Positions 50,939 through 59,496 of a DNA stretch of 64,000 nucleotides are shown piece after piece. The translations under genes and the position numbers were made by a program. Below the pieces are notes generated by a model. The model worked only from the letters and a program-made list of their open reading frames with translations, searched no databases and was not told where the DNA came from. Origin of the DNA: an uncultured Eubacteriales bacterium (GTDB lineage: Bacteria; Bacillota; Clostridia; Oscillospirales; Oscillospiraceae). The DNA lies in assembly GCA_900545925.1 (NCBI GenBank), contig URAZ01000005.1, positions 37,751 through 101,750 on the forward strand, read 5' to 3'. Position 1 is the stretch's first letter; each line of letters begins with the position of its first letter.

Positions 50939-53290
50939 ATGCCGAACGCAAAACAGAATCTGGTCATCGTGGAGTCTCCCTCGAAGGCCAAAACCATCGG
51001 AAAATACCTCGGCCCCGACTATCAGGTCAAGGCCAGCATGGGACATCTGCGTGATCTGCCAAAGAGCACGCTGAGCGTCGATATTGAACACGATTTTGAG
51101 CCGGAGTATCAGCCGCTCAAGGGAAAGGAAGAGATCATCGCAGATCTGCGTAAGGCTGCGAAGGGCTCTGGCCGCATCTACCTTGCAACCGACCCGGACC
51201 GCGAGGGCGAAGCCATCTCCTGGCATTTGAAATATTTGCTGAACATTCCGGACGATGAGACATACCGCGTGACCTTCAACGAGATTACGCGCAACGTTGT
51301 GCAGGAGTCCATCCGGCACCCGCGTCCCATCGACCAGAATCTCGTCGATGCGCAGCAGGCGCGCCGCGTGCTCGACCGCATCGTCGGCTATCAGCTTAGC
51401 CCCTTACTCTGGAAAAAGATCCGCAAGGGCCTGTCTGCCGGCCGTGTGCAGTCTGTTGCAACCCGTCTGGTCGTAGACCGTGAAAACGAGATCCGGGCCT
51501 TTGTCCCGCAGGAATACTGGACGCTGGACGTGAATCTGAACCGGGTCGGTAAGTCTGGCAGCTTTACTGCACACTATTATGGCGACCCACAAAAGCGTGA
51601 ACTGTCCAGTGAGCAGGATGTGCAGTCTGTTCTGGACGCACTGGAAGGGCATCCATTTTCTGTGACCGGCGTGAAAAAGTCGGAGAAAAAACGCACTCCC
51701 GCGCCGCCCTTCATCACCTCGACGCTCCAACAGGAGGCGTCGCGCAAACTCAACATGACCCCACGCCGCACAATGATGATCGCGCAGCAGCTTTACGAGG
51801 GCGTAGAGATCTCCGGTGAGGGCTCTGTCGGCTTGATCACTTACATGCGTACCGATTCCCTGCGTATCTCCGAGGAGGCGCTGGCCGCTGCAGGTGAGGT
51901 AATTCGCAGCCGCTACGGCACGGCATATTATGCTGAGCCTCGCCGCTACAAGCCAAAATCCGGTGCACAGGACGCGCACGAGGCCATCCGCCCATCGAAC
52001 GTTGCACTCTATCCGGAAGCGGTCGAGCACGATCTGACCAAGGAACAGTACCGGCTCTATAAGCTGATTTGGAGTCGATTCATCGCGTCGCAGATGACAA
52101 ACGCGCTGTACGACGTGACGGCAATCGAGGCTGCCTGCGGAAACCATGTCTTCCGCGCGACCCACCAGAGCATGAAGTTCTCTGGCTTTACTGCCATTTA
52201 TGAAGAGGGCCGTGACGACGAACAGGAAAAGCTGGATTCTCCGCTGCCTGACCTTGCCCCAGGCGAGGCGCTCACGGCAGTCGGCTTTGATAAACAGCAG
52301 CATTTTACCCAGCCGCCCGCGCGTTATACGGAGGCGTCCTTGGTGCGCGCAATGGAGGAAAAGGGCGTCGGCCGCCCGTCTACCTACGCAGCAATCATTG
52401 CGACGATTCAAGACCGTGAATACGTCATCAAGACCGATAAAAAGCTTTCGCCGACGAAGCTTGGCGAGGTCGTGAACGGGTTGATGATGGATCGATTCCC
52501 CAATATCATCAGCGTTGAATTCACTGCTGACATGGAGAAGCAGCTTGACCAGGTTGAGGCCGGGCAACGCCGCTGGAAGAGCGTGCTGGAGGAGTTCTAT
52601 ACCGGATTCCATCAGGAAATGCTCGACGCGGAAGAAGCGCTCAAGGACACCCGGCTCAAGGTGCCGGATGAGGTTTCAGACGAAAAATGTGAGATCTGCG
52701 GTCGGAATCTCGTCGTAAAGACGAGCCGCTTCGGTAAATTCCTTGCCTGCCCCGGCTACCCGGAGTGTAAGTTCACCAAGGCCATTACGGAAAAAATGCC
52801 GGGCCGCTGTCCGAAGTGTGGCAGCGCGATTCTGAAACGCAAAAGTAAGCGCGGCTACGCTTATTACGCTTGTGAGCGCGGTGCAGCCTGCGGTTTTATG
52901 ACGTGGGATGTGCCGACGGATCAAGACTGCCCGGTCTGCGGCCAGACGATGTTCAAGCGTTCCGGCAAGGGTGCGATGAAGCCGTTCTGCGCAAATCCTG
53001 AGTGCTCCAACTTCCTGCCGGAGGACAGGCGCGGCTATCGCCGCAAGTCCACTGCGACCGGCGAGGCCGCAACTGCGGAATCCAACGCCGAGGCCGCTGC
53101 CGAAGCTGCGCAGAAGCAGGCAGAGGAAAAGAAAGCCGCAAAGAAAGCGGCAGCGAAAAAGCCCACCGAAAAGGCGGCTGCAAAGAAGCCTGCCGCGAAG
53201 AAGACAGCAGCGAAAAAGCCTGCGGCTAAAAAACCAGCTGCCAAAAAAGCTGCCAAAAAGACCGAGCCGGAAGACGATCTTCCGTTCTGA
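50939..53290 (+). CDS. topA: DNA topoisomerase I with lysine/alanine-rich tail
   Basis: Type IA topoisomerase of 783 residues that relaxes negative supercoils. The TOPRIM domain starts VIVESPSKAKTIGKYLG; the catalytic Tyr302 is in ITYMRTDSLR. Three CxxC zinc ribbons occupy about 580-705. The last about 70 residues are a repetitive tail of KKPAAKK-type repeats resembling histone H1/HU tails, ending EPEDDLPF, probably for nonspecific DNA binding. ATG 50939 follows GGAGG; an upstream in-frame ATG at 50927 contains that site and is rejected. Confidence 0.97.
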   Translation: MPNAKQNLVIVESPSKAKTIGKYLGPDYQVKASMGHLRDLPKSTLSVDIEHDFEPEYQPLKGKEEIIADLRKAAKGSGRIYLATDPDREGEAISWHLKYLLNIPDDETYRVTFNEITRNVVQESIRHPRPIDQNLVDAQQARRVLDRIVGYQLSPLLWKKIRKGLSAGRVQSVATRLVVDRENEIRAFVPQEYWTLDVNLNRVGKSGSFTAHYYGDPQKRELSSEQDVQSVLDALEGHPFSVTGVKKSEKKRTPAPPFITSTLQQEASRKLNMTPRRTMMIAQQLYEGVEISGEGSVGLITYMRTDSLRISEEALAAAGEVIRSRYGTAYYAEPRRYKPKSGAQDAHEAIRPSNVALYPEAVEHDLTKEQYRLYKLIWSRFIASQMTNALYDVTAIEAACGNHVFRATHQSMKFSGFTAIYEEGRDDEQEKLDSPLPDLAPGEALTAVGFDKQQHFTQPPARYTEASLVRAMEEKGVGRPSTYAAIIATIQDREYVIKTDKKLSPTKLGEVVNGLMMDRFPNIISVEFTADMEKQLDQVEAGQRRWKSVLEEFYTGFHQEMLDAEEALKDTRLKVPDEVSDEKCEICGRNLVVKTSRFGKFLACPGYPECKFTKAITEKMPGRCPKCGSAILKRKSKRGYAYYACERGAACGFMTWDVPTDQDCPVCGQTMFKRSGKGAMKPFCANPECSNFLPEDRRGYRRKSTATGEAATAESNAEAAAEAAQKQAEEKKAAKKAAAKKPTEKAAAKKPAAKKTAAKKPAAKKPAAKKAAKKTEPEDDLPF

Positions 53291-53316
53291 TACAGAGATA
53301 GAAAGGACACCCCAAC

Positions 53317-54630
53317 ATGCTGGAAGTGAAAGTGATCGGTGCAGGCCTCGCAGGCTGCGAGGCTGCGTGGCAGCTGGCTGAGCGCGGCATTCATGTGACA
53401 TTGACCGAGATGAAGCCGCAGAAAATGACGCCTGCGCACCACTGCGCGGACTTTGCTGAACTCGTCTGCTCCAATTCTCTGCGCGGTGACCGTCTGGAAA
53501 ACGCCGTTGGCCTTCTGAAAGAGGAACTGCGGCGGCTGCACAGCCTGATTCTGACCTGCGCGGAAGCAAACCGCGTCGAGGCAGGCGGTGCGCTGGCCGT
53601 TGACCGCTATGGTTTTTCCGGCATGGTAACGGAAAAAATCCGGTCGCATCCCAATATCACCGTCGTGGAAGCAGAAGCAGCTGAGGTTCCGGCAGGCCCG
53701 GCTGTCATTGCGACTGGCCCCCTGACCTCTGACGCGATGAGCGATGCGATCCAACGCTATTTCGGCGGACAGGAGTATATGAGTTTTTTCGATGCCGCTG
53801 CGCCGCTTGTGACTTTCTCGTCCATCGACATGGACAAGGCGTGGTTTGCATCCCGATACGATCGTGGTGATGCGGATTATGTCAACTGCGCAATGGACAA
53901 AGACGAATACCTTGCCTTTGTCGAAGCACTTAAAACGGCGGAGGAAGCACCGGTGCACGGCTTTGAGGACAAGCATGTCTTCGAGGGCTGTATGCCCGTC
54001 GAGGTCATGGCCCGCCGTGGCGTCGATACTCTGCGCTATGGACCCTTGAAGCCCGTTGGGCTGAAGGACCCGAAAACAGGCCGTGAGCCGTATGCCGTTG
54101 TGCAGCTGCGCAAGGATAACGCCGCAGGCTCCGTCTACAATATCGTCGGCTTTCAGACCCATTTGAAATTCCCGGAGCAGAAGCGCGTGTTTTCTATGAT
54201 TCCCGCGCTGCACGACGCGGAATTTGTCCGCTATGGTGTGATGCACCGCAACACGTTCCTTGATTCTCCGCGTCTACTCGACCGTTACTATGCTGACCGG
54301 CGTGACCCGCTGGTCGCCTTTGCGGGCCAGATGACGGGCGTAGAGGGCTATGTCGAGTCAACGGCTTCCGGTTATCTAGCAGGTGTCAGTATGGCGGCAA
54401 AAGTCAAGAATGAGCCGCTGCCCGAGTTCCCGCGCGAAACGGCCATCGGGGCGCTGGCAGCGTACATTTCGGATGCGAGCGTTGTCTCGTTCCAGCCGAT
54501 GAACGTGAATTTCGGCATTCTGACGCCGCTTGAGCACCGCGTCAAGGGAAAAGCCAACAAAAATCTCGCCATTGCACAGCGGTCGCTTGCAATCATCGAT
54601 CAAATGACAGGGCAGGAGGAAGCAACATGA
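53317..54630 (+). CDS. trmFO: tRNA m5U54 methyltransferase (folate/FAD-dependent)
   Basis: Makes ribothymidine at position 54 of tRNAs using methylene-tetrahydrofolate and FAD. It has 437 residues with the FAD site VIGAGLAGCEAAWQL at residues 6-20, ELVCSNSLRGD near 47 and GQMTGVEGYVES near 337. The topA-trmFO neighbourhood is standard for Firmicutes. plsX starts inside its stop codon (ATGA). Confidence 0.97.
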   Translation: MLEVKVIGAGLAGCEAAWQLAERGIHVTLTEMKPQKMTPAHHCADFAELVCSNSLRGDRLENAVGLLKEELRRLHSLILTCAEANRVEAGGALAVDRYGFSGMVTEKIRSHPNITVVEAEAAEVPAGPAVIATGPLTSDAMSDAIQRYFGGQEYMSFFDAAAPLVTFSSIDMDKAWFASRYDRGDADYVNCAMDKDEYLAFVEALKTAEEAPVHGFEDKHVFEGCMPVEVMARRGVDTLRYGPLKPVGLKDPKTGREPYAVVQLRKDNAAGSVYNIVGFQTHLKFPEQKRVFSMIPALHDAEFVRYGVMHRNTFLDSPRLLDRYYADRRDPLVAFAGQMTGVEGYVESTASGYLAGVSMAAKVKNEPLPEFPRETAIGALAAYISDASVVSFQPMNVNFGILTPLEHRVKGKANKNLAIAQRSLAIIDQMTGQEEAT

Positions 54631-55667
54631 GAATTCTGGTAGACGCCATGGGCGGCGATAACGCCCCTGATCAGATTGCGTTGGGCGCGATCCAGGCAGC
54701 AAAGGACTTCAACTGCGAGGTCGTGCTGGTCGGACGCGGCGAGGCAATCCTGCGCGCGCTGAAGGATCAGGGCATTGAAACGCTTCCCAAGGGCGTGGAG
54801 ATTGCCAACGCGGACGACGTCGTGGATATGCACGATGATCCGGCGACGGTTGTAAAAAAGAAAAAGGATTCCAGCATGGTCGTGGGCCTGAATATGCTGA
54901 AGGAGGGCGGCGGAGATGCGTTCGTCTCTGCGGGCTCGACCGGCGCGCTGCTCTCTGCGGCCACGCTGACTGTCCGGCGCGTCAAGGGCATCCGCCGCGC
55001 GGCCATGGCCCCGCAGATTCCGACGAAGACCGGCAGAGAGGCCGTGCTCATCGACTGCGGTGCAACGGCCGACTGCACGCCGGAATTCCTGCTGCAATTT
55101 GCATTCATGGGTTCCTATTACGCCGAAAAGGTGCTGGGCATTGAGAATCCGCGCGTTGCGCTTTTAAATATCGGCGCGGAGGATTCCAAGGGCGGCGAAC
55201 TGCAGAAGGCCGTCTATCCACTGTTAAAGCAGGCAGGCGAGACCGGTGCAATCAACTTTACTGGCAACATTGAAGCGCGCGACGTGCCGCTGGGCGGCGC
55301 GGACGTGGTTGTTGCCGACGGCTTCTCGGGCAATATCCTGCTCAAAGGCATTGAGGGCACGGCGCTTTTCATGGCCTCCATGATGAAGAATATGTTCAAG
55401 AAAAACGTACTGACCAAGCTGGCGGCGCTGCTGTGCATGGACGGCGTAAAAGCATTCAAGAAAAAGATGGACTACCGCGAGACGGGCGGCACGGCGCTTA
55501 TCGGCCTGAGTAAGCCCGTTATCAAGGCGCACGGCTCGTCCGACGCTCTGGCCATCCGCAACGCCATCCGGCAGGCCATCGGCGCTGTCGAGGCGGACGT
55601 GGCCGCGACGCTGGCCGCAAATATGGACCATATGGTCATACCAAAGGAGTATCAACATGCTGAGTGA
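54627..55667 (+). CDS. plsX: Phosphate acyltransferase PlsX
   Basis: Makes acyl-phosphate from acyl-ACP, the first step of phospholipid synthesis. It has 346 residues starting ILVDAMGGDNAPDQI, with GSTGALLSAATL, IDCGATADCTPEF and FSGNILLKGIEG in family order. Unlike many Firmicutes, no fabD/fabG/acpP genes separate it from rnc; rnc overlaps its end by 11 bases. Confidence 0.97.
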   Translation: MRILVDAMGGDNAPDQIALGAIQAAKDFNCEVVLVGRGEAILRALKDQGIETLPKGVEIANADDVVDMHDDPATVVKKKKDSSMVVGLNMLKEGGGDAFVSAGSTGALLSAATLTVRRVKGIRRAAMAPQIPTKTGREAVLIDCGATADCTPEFLLQFAFMGSYYAEKVLGIENPRVALLNIGAEDSKGGELQKAVYPLLKQAGETGAINFTGNIEARDVPLGGADVVVADGFSGNILLKGIEGTALFMASMMKNMFKKNVLTKLAALLCMDGVKAFKKKMDYRETGGTALIGLSKPVIKAHGSSDALAIRNAIRQAIGAVEADVAATLAANMDHMVIPKEYQHAE

Positions 55668-56343
55668 ACTGGAAGCCGGGCTGGGCTACACGTTCCGGGA
55701 CAAGAGCATTCTCGAAAACGCGCTGACGCACAGTTCCTATGCCAATGAAAACCGCGAACGCGGCCTGCACGATAACGAACGGCTGGAATTCTTAGGCGAC
55801 TCGATTTTGGGTTTCGTCGTGGCGGATTACCTGTACCGGAATTTCCCGGACAAGCCGGAGGGCGAGTTGACACGCATCCGCGCCGATCTTGTCTGCGAAA
55901 AAAATCTGGCCCGCGCAGCGGGGACGATCAAACTCGGCAGCTTTCTGCTGCTCGGCCACGGCGAGGAGCATGGCGGCGGACGCAAGCGCGATTCCATCGT
56001 CTCCGATGCCATGGAATCCGTGATTGCGGCCAGCTACATGGACGGCGGTTTTTCCGCTGCAAAGGAGATCATCGACCGTCTGATCCTCAGCGACGTTCCG
56101 GCGGGCAAGCCGCATAATTTTGACTATAAGACCGCGCTCCAGGAGTTGGTGCAGCGGAAAAAGGATCAGGTGCTCCGTTATGAACTCACCGGAGAGTCCG
56201 GACCGGATCACGACAAGAAATTTGAGGTCGAGGTTCTGCTCAACGGCAAGCCATGCGGCAATGGCAGCGGCAGCAGTAAAAAACGCGCTGAACAGGCCGC
56301 AGCCGCAGCTGCCATCGACGCGCTGTTCCCAGGAGAATTGTAA
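55657..56343 (+). CDS. rnc: Ribonuclease III
   Basis: Double-strand-specific RNase of 228 residues for rRNA and mRNA processing. The catalytic domain has ALTHSSYANE near residue 22, the signature NERLEFLGDSILG near 41-53 and DAMESVIAA near 115 with the metal carboxylates; the C-terminal double-stranded RNA-binding domain ends with SSKKRAEQAAAAAAIDAL. Coupled to plsX by an 11-base overlap; a strong terminator follows at once. The acpP gene often found just before rnc is not here. Confidence 0.97.
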   Translation: MLSELEAGLGYTFRDKSILENALTHSSYANENRERGLHDNERLEFLGDSILGFVVADYLYRNFPDKPEGELTRIRADLVCEKNLARAAGTIKLGSFLLLGHGEEHGGGRKRDSIVSDAMESVIAASYMDGGFSAAKEIIDRLILSDVPAGKPHNFDYKTALQELVQRKKDQVLRYELTGESGPDHDKKFEVEVLLNGKPCGNGSGSSKKRAEQAAAAAAIDALFPGEL

Positions 56344-56384
56344 AAACAGAACCGCTGGAAGAGTTGTTCCAGCGGTTCTGTTTT
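56343..56384. terminator. Terminator between rnc and the nicotinamidase-like gene
   Basis: AAAACAGAACCGCTGGAA and TTCCAGCGGTTCTGTTTT form an 18-bp perfect stem with a 6-base loop; its A/T ends give T runs on both strands for two convergent genes. Confidence 0.95.
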
Positions 56385-56386
56385 GC

Positions 56387-56899
56387 TTAAAGGATCAAAA
56401 TCTGGCACATCCTCATCGCGCTCAGCGCCGTTTCGTGGCTTTCGGGGGTCACACCTGCACAGCAGTCCGCACGGACGAAAAGCGGAACCTCGGGCAGCGC
56501 GCCCTTTGTCATCATCGCGTTCGTAATGACGCAGATATCGGTGCAGAGGCCGATGAACTCAACGCTTTCCAGCTCCGGAAGACCCTTGAGATAGTCGATC
56601 AGGGCAGGGGAACCAAAACCGGGCTTATCAAAGACCGGCGCGTCCAGAACTGGCAGAGCCGCATCAATCTGCCAGCCCTCCGTTTCCTCTATGCAGTGTG
56701 GGACCGGAAGATTCCGGCCTTCCTGTGTGGACAAATACTCCGCATGATGCGTATCGCGCGTGAAGACGACGGTTTCGCCGTCCTCCCGCGCTTTTTTCAG
56801 CCGTGCGGCAACCCTCGGCACAATGGAAACGGCTTCTTTCGTCCCCAGCACGCCGTCAATAAAATCCTTCTGCATGTCAATAATGGCAAGAACCTTCAT
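56387..56899 (-). CDS. Isochorismatase-fold cysteine hydrolase, nicotinamidase-like
   Basis: A 170-residue cysteine hydrolase. The catalytic triad is visible: Asp8 (IIDMQKDF), Lys92 (FDKPGFG) and Cys123 (CTDICVITNA). These and the size fit small nicotinamidases such as those recycling nicotinamide to nicotinate for NAD synthesis; a related amidase activity cannot be excluded. AGGAGG precedes the ATG. It is divergent from the MarR gene. Confidence 0.88.
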   Translation of the reverse strand: MKVLAIIDMQKDFIDGVLGTKEAVSIVPRVAARLKKAREDGETVVFTRDTHHAEYLSTQEGRNLPVPHCIEETEGWQIDAALPVLDAPVFDKPGFGSPALIDYLKGLPELESVEFIGLCTDICVITNAMMTKGALPEVPLFVRADCCAGVTPESHETALSAMRMCQILIL

Positions 56900-56961
56900 A
56901 AAACAAGCCTCCTCTTCGAGTCCAGTATAGCATATACAGCCGGAACATGCACAAAAATTTC

Positions 56962-57027
56962 TTGACAGATTCAGATACGGGCGCTATACTTGTGATACTT
57001 AAAATTTTTTAATTAAAATATTTTATA
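56962..57027 (+). promoter_or_regulatory. Strong promoter and AT-rich dyad before the MarR gene
   Basis: TTGACA (56962-56967), 17-bp spacer and TATACT (56985-56990). A nearly pure A/T stretch from about 57000 to 57027, with several nested inverted repeats (TTAAAATTTTTTAATTAAAA-type), lies over and after the expected start site, a typical position for the operator of an autoregulating MarR protein. Confidence 0.75.
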
Positions 57028-57044
57028 CAATGAAAGGAGTTGCC

Positions 57045-57464
57045 ATGCTGCTTCAGACCATCGAGGCGCTGTTTCGCAAATACCGTTTGTTCTGCTACCA
57101 GAAGCTGTTTTCCGCTGTGCGGGAAAAACCGGGCAGTCTCAGCGCGACGGAGGCCTTTTCCGCAGACATCATTCATCTGCTTGGAAGTCCGACAATTTCC
57201 CAGTTTGCCGATACCATCGGGATCTCTCAGCCAAATGCAACCTATAAGGTCAATCAACTTGTGTCAAAAGGCTATCTGCGCAAAACAGTGCAGGCGCACG
57301 ACCGGCGCGAGATCGTGCTGACGACCTCGGAGAAATTTTCCGGTTATTTTGATGAAAATGAGGAAGAAATGCAGAAAAAAGTCGCTGCGCTCTCCGCGCA
57401 GTTTACACCCGAAGAACTTTGCAGCGCCGAACGCGTGCTGCTGGCCCTCGGAACGCTTCTGTAA
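57045..57464 (+). CDS. MarR-family transcriptional regulator
   Basis: A 139-residue winged-helix regulator. The recognition part TISQFADTIGISQPNATYKV lies near residues 55-74 and the wing with DRREIVLTTSE near 89-99, as in MarR proteins. It heads a three-gene unit with an alpha-oxoamine synthase and an SDR, 14 bp apart, so it likely controls them and itself. ATG 57045 follows AAAGGAG. The ligand is unknown; acyl or lipid signals are a guess from the neighbours. Confidence 0.9.
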   Translation: MLLQTIEALFRKYRLFCYQKLFSAVREKPGSLSATEAFSADIIHLLGSPTISQFADTIGISQPNATYKVNQLVSKGYLRKTVQAHDRREIVLTTSEKFSGYFDENEEEMQKKVAALSAQFTPEELCSAERVLLALGTLL

Positions 57465-57478
57465 CGAAGGAGGATATT

Positions 57479-58666
57479 ATGGACATTTTTGAAAAATGCA
57501 ATCAGCGCTATATTCAGGATGAAGTCCGGGATCTCGGCATCTATCCCTATTTCCACGCGCTCGAATCCCGGCAGGATACCGAGGTCATTATGGAGGGCAA
57601 GCGCCGCATCATGCTGGGATCGAACAATTATCTCGGTCTGACGACGAATGAGGCAGTCGTCAAAGCCGGCATGCACGCCTACGAAACACTCGGCTCCGGC
57701 TGCTCCGGCTCCCGTTTTTTAAACGGCACGCTCAAGCTGCATCTGGAGCTGGAGGACGAACTTGCAAAGTTCCTGCGCAAGGACGCGGTCGTGACCTTCT
57801 CCACGGGCTTCCAGTCCAATCTCGGCATTATCAGCGCCATCGTCGGCCTGCATGATTATGTTATCATGGATCGCGAAAATCACGCCAGCCTCTACGACGG
57901 CTGCAAGCTGTCCTACGGCAAGATGCTGCGCTACCAGCACAACGACATGGCGGACCTTGAAAAGAAGCTGCAGAAGGTGCCGGAAACGGCAGGCTGCCTG
58001 ATCGTGACCGACGGCGTATTCTCCATGGGCGGCGATATTGCCAATCTGCCCGAGATCTGCGCGCTGGCGCAGAAATACGGTGCGCGCGTCATGGTTGACG
58101 ATGCGCATGGCCTCGGCGTCATCGGCGAGGGCGGCCGCGGCACGGCAAGCTATTACGGGCTCGAGGATCAGGTCGATATCTACATGGGCACGTTCTCCAA
58201 GTCGCTCGCCTCGCTCGGCGGCTATATGGCAGCCAGCAGCCGCGTGGCGGACTTTGTGCGCCACAGTTCCCGTCCTTTTATTTTCTCCGCATCCATCCCG
58301 CCCGCGAACGCTGCTGCGGCTCTGGAAGCACTGCGTCAGCTGGAAGCGCATCCGGAGTTGGTGACGCGTCTTCAGGAGAATGCACTTTACATGCGCAGTC
58401 TTCTGAACGAACGAAACATCAAAATGCGCCCGTCCAACGGCGACCGTATTCCCATTATCCCAATCTATACCTATGAACCAATTCCGACGCTCACCATTGC
58501 AAAGGAACTCTACGAACGGGGTGTCTACGTCAATTCCTCTCTGCCGCCTGCGGCGGCTCCGCATGAGTGCCTGCTCCGCACAAGCCTCATGGCCACGCAC
58601 ACACATGCGTTAATCGACGAGGCTGTTGCGATCATTGCAGATGTCTTAAGGGGGTATGACCTGTGA
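57479..58666 (+). CDS. Serine-palmitoyltransferase-like alpha-oxoamine synthase
   Basis: PLP-dependent class II aminotransferase-fold enzyme of 395 residues that condenses an acyl-CoA or acyl-ACP with an amino acid. The sequence resembles bacterial serine palmitoyltransferase more than biotin BioF or threonine-pathway Kbl: GIYPYFHALES near residue 20, GSNNYLGL, SGSRFLNGT, HNDMADLEKKL, DGVFSMGGDIANLPEI, DDAHGLGVIG and the PLP lysine K241 in GTFSKSLAS. A ketoreductase-like SDR follows with coupled start, as needed for a 3-keto product. A 2-amino-3-ketobutyrate or pimeloyl substrate remains possible. ATG 57479 follows AAGGAGG. Confidence 0.85.
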   Translation: MDIFEKCNQRYIQDEVRDLGIYPYFHALESRQDTEVIMEGKRRIMLGSNNYLGLTTNEAVVKAGMHAYETLGSGCSGSRFLNGTLKLHLELEDELAKFLRKDAVVTFSTGFQSNLGIISAIVGLHDYVIMDRENHASLYDGCKLSYGKMLRYQHNDMADLEKKLQKVPETAGCLIVTDGVFSMGGDIANLPEICALAQKYGARVMVDDAHGLGVIGEGGRGTASYYGLEDQVDIYMGTFSKSLASLGGYMAASSRVADFVRHSSRPFIFSASIPPANAAAALEALRQLEAHPELVTRLQENALYMRSLLNERNIKMRPSNGDRIPIIPIYTYEPIPTLTIAKELYERGVYVNSSLPPAAAPHECLLRTSLMATHTHALIDEAVAIIADVLRGYDL

Positions 58667-59463
58667 TGCCTGTAAAGAAGGTATGTGTCATCACCGGCGG
58701 CACATCCGGTATCGGCCTGTGTACGGCGCAAGCCATGCTCGAAAAGGGCTACACGGTCTATGAACTTTCCAGAAGAGCCGAGGGAGCGCCCGGCATGAAC
58801 CATATTGCGGCCGACGTTACAAAAGAAGAGACGCTTGCCGCAGCTATACAGGAGATTTTAAAGCGGGAAGACCATATCGATGTGCTGATCAACAACGCTG
58901 GCTTCGGCATTTCCGGTGCGGTCGAATTCACGAAAACAGAGGACGCACAGCACCAGCTGGACGTGAACTTTTTCGGCATGGTACGCATGAATCGGCAGGT
59001 GCTGCCGGTGATGCGCAGGCAGTGCTATGGCCGCATTGTGAATCTGAGTTCTGTTGCAGGCGCAATCCCTATCCCGTTCCAGACCTATTATTCAGCCAGC
59101 AAGGCCGCCATCAACTCCTACACCATGGCGCTTGCCAATGAGGTCAAGCCCTTCGGCATTCAGGTCTGCTGCGTCCAGCCGGGCGATATCCGCACGGGCT
59201 TCACCGCCGCGCGGGAAAAGAACCCGGAAGGGGACGATATTTACGGCGGACGTATCGCGCGCTCCGTCGCAGGTATGGAACGCGACGAGCAGAACGGCAT
59301 GGACCCGGAGAAGGCAGGCGCATTTATTGCGCATGTTGCGACGAGAAAGGGAATCCGGCCCGTCAACACCATCGGCCTGCAATACAAATTTTTCTGCTTC
59401 CTCGTTAAGATTCTCCCGGCAAAGACACTGAACTGGCTGGTTGGATTGATCTACGCAAAATAA
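58666..59463 (+). CDS. Short-chain dehydrogenase/reductase, 3-ketosphinganine-reductase-like
   Basis: A 265-residue NAD(P)H-dependent SDR. Cofactor motif TGGTSGIG near residue 9, NNAG near 86, catalytic Ser in NLSSVAGAIP, and YSASK with the catalytic Tyr and Lys near 150 are all present; the end shows a hydrophobic helix (FFCFLVKILPAKTLNWLVGL) that could anchor it to the membrane. Its ATG overlaps the stop of the alpha-oxoamine synthase gene, so the two act together, most simply by reducing the ketone that the synthase makes. GTG 58663 is an alternative start. Confidence 0.88.
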   Translation: MPVKKVCVITGGTSGIGLCTAQAMLEKGYTVYELSRRAEGAPGMNHIAADVTKEETLAAAIQEILKREDHIDVLINNAGFGISGAVEFTKTEDAQHQLDVNFFGMVRMNRQVLPVMRRQCYGRIVNLSSVAGAIPIPFQTYYSASKAAINSYTMALANEVKPFGIQVCCVQPGDIRTGFTAAREKNPEGDDIYGGRIARSVAGMERDEQNGMDPEKAGAFIAHVATRKGIRPVNTIGLQYKFFCFLVKILPAKTLNWLVGLIYAK

Positions 59464-59467
59464 AGGA

Positions 59468-59493
59468 CGGGCGCGCCAAATGGCGCGCCCGCT
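59468..59493. terminator. Hairpin between the SDR and ECF genes (convergent)
   Basis: GGGCGCGCCA and TGGCGCGCCC form a perfect 10-bp stem with a 2-base loop, CG-extended by one pair; T runs are weak on both sides. Confidence 0.6.
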
Positions 59494-59496
59494 GTG

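Noticed and set aside
53090..53260. Short tandem repeats near the topA end as a CRISPR or minisatellite array
   Set aside because: They are codon-level repeats encoding KKPAAKK units inside topA, without spacers of CRISPR type.
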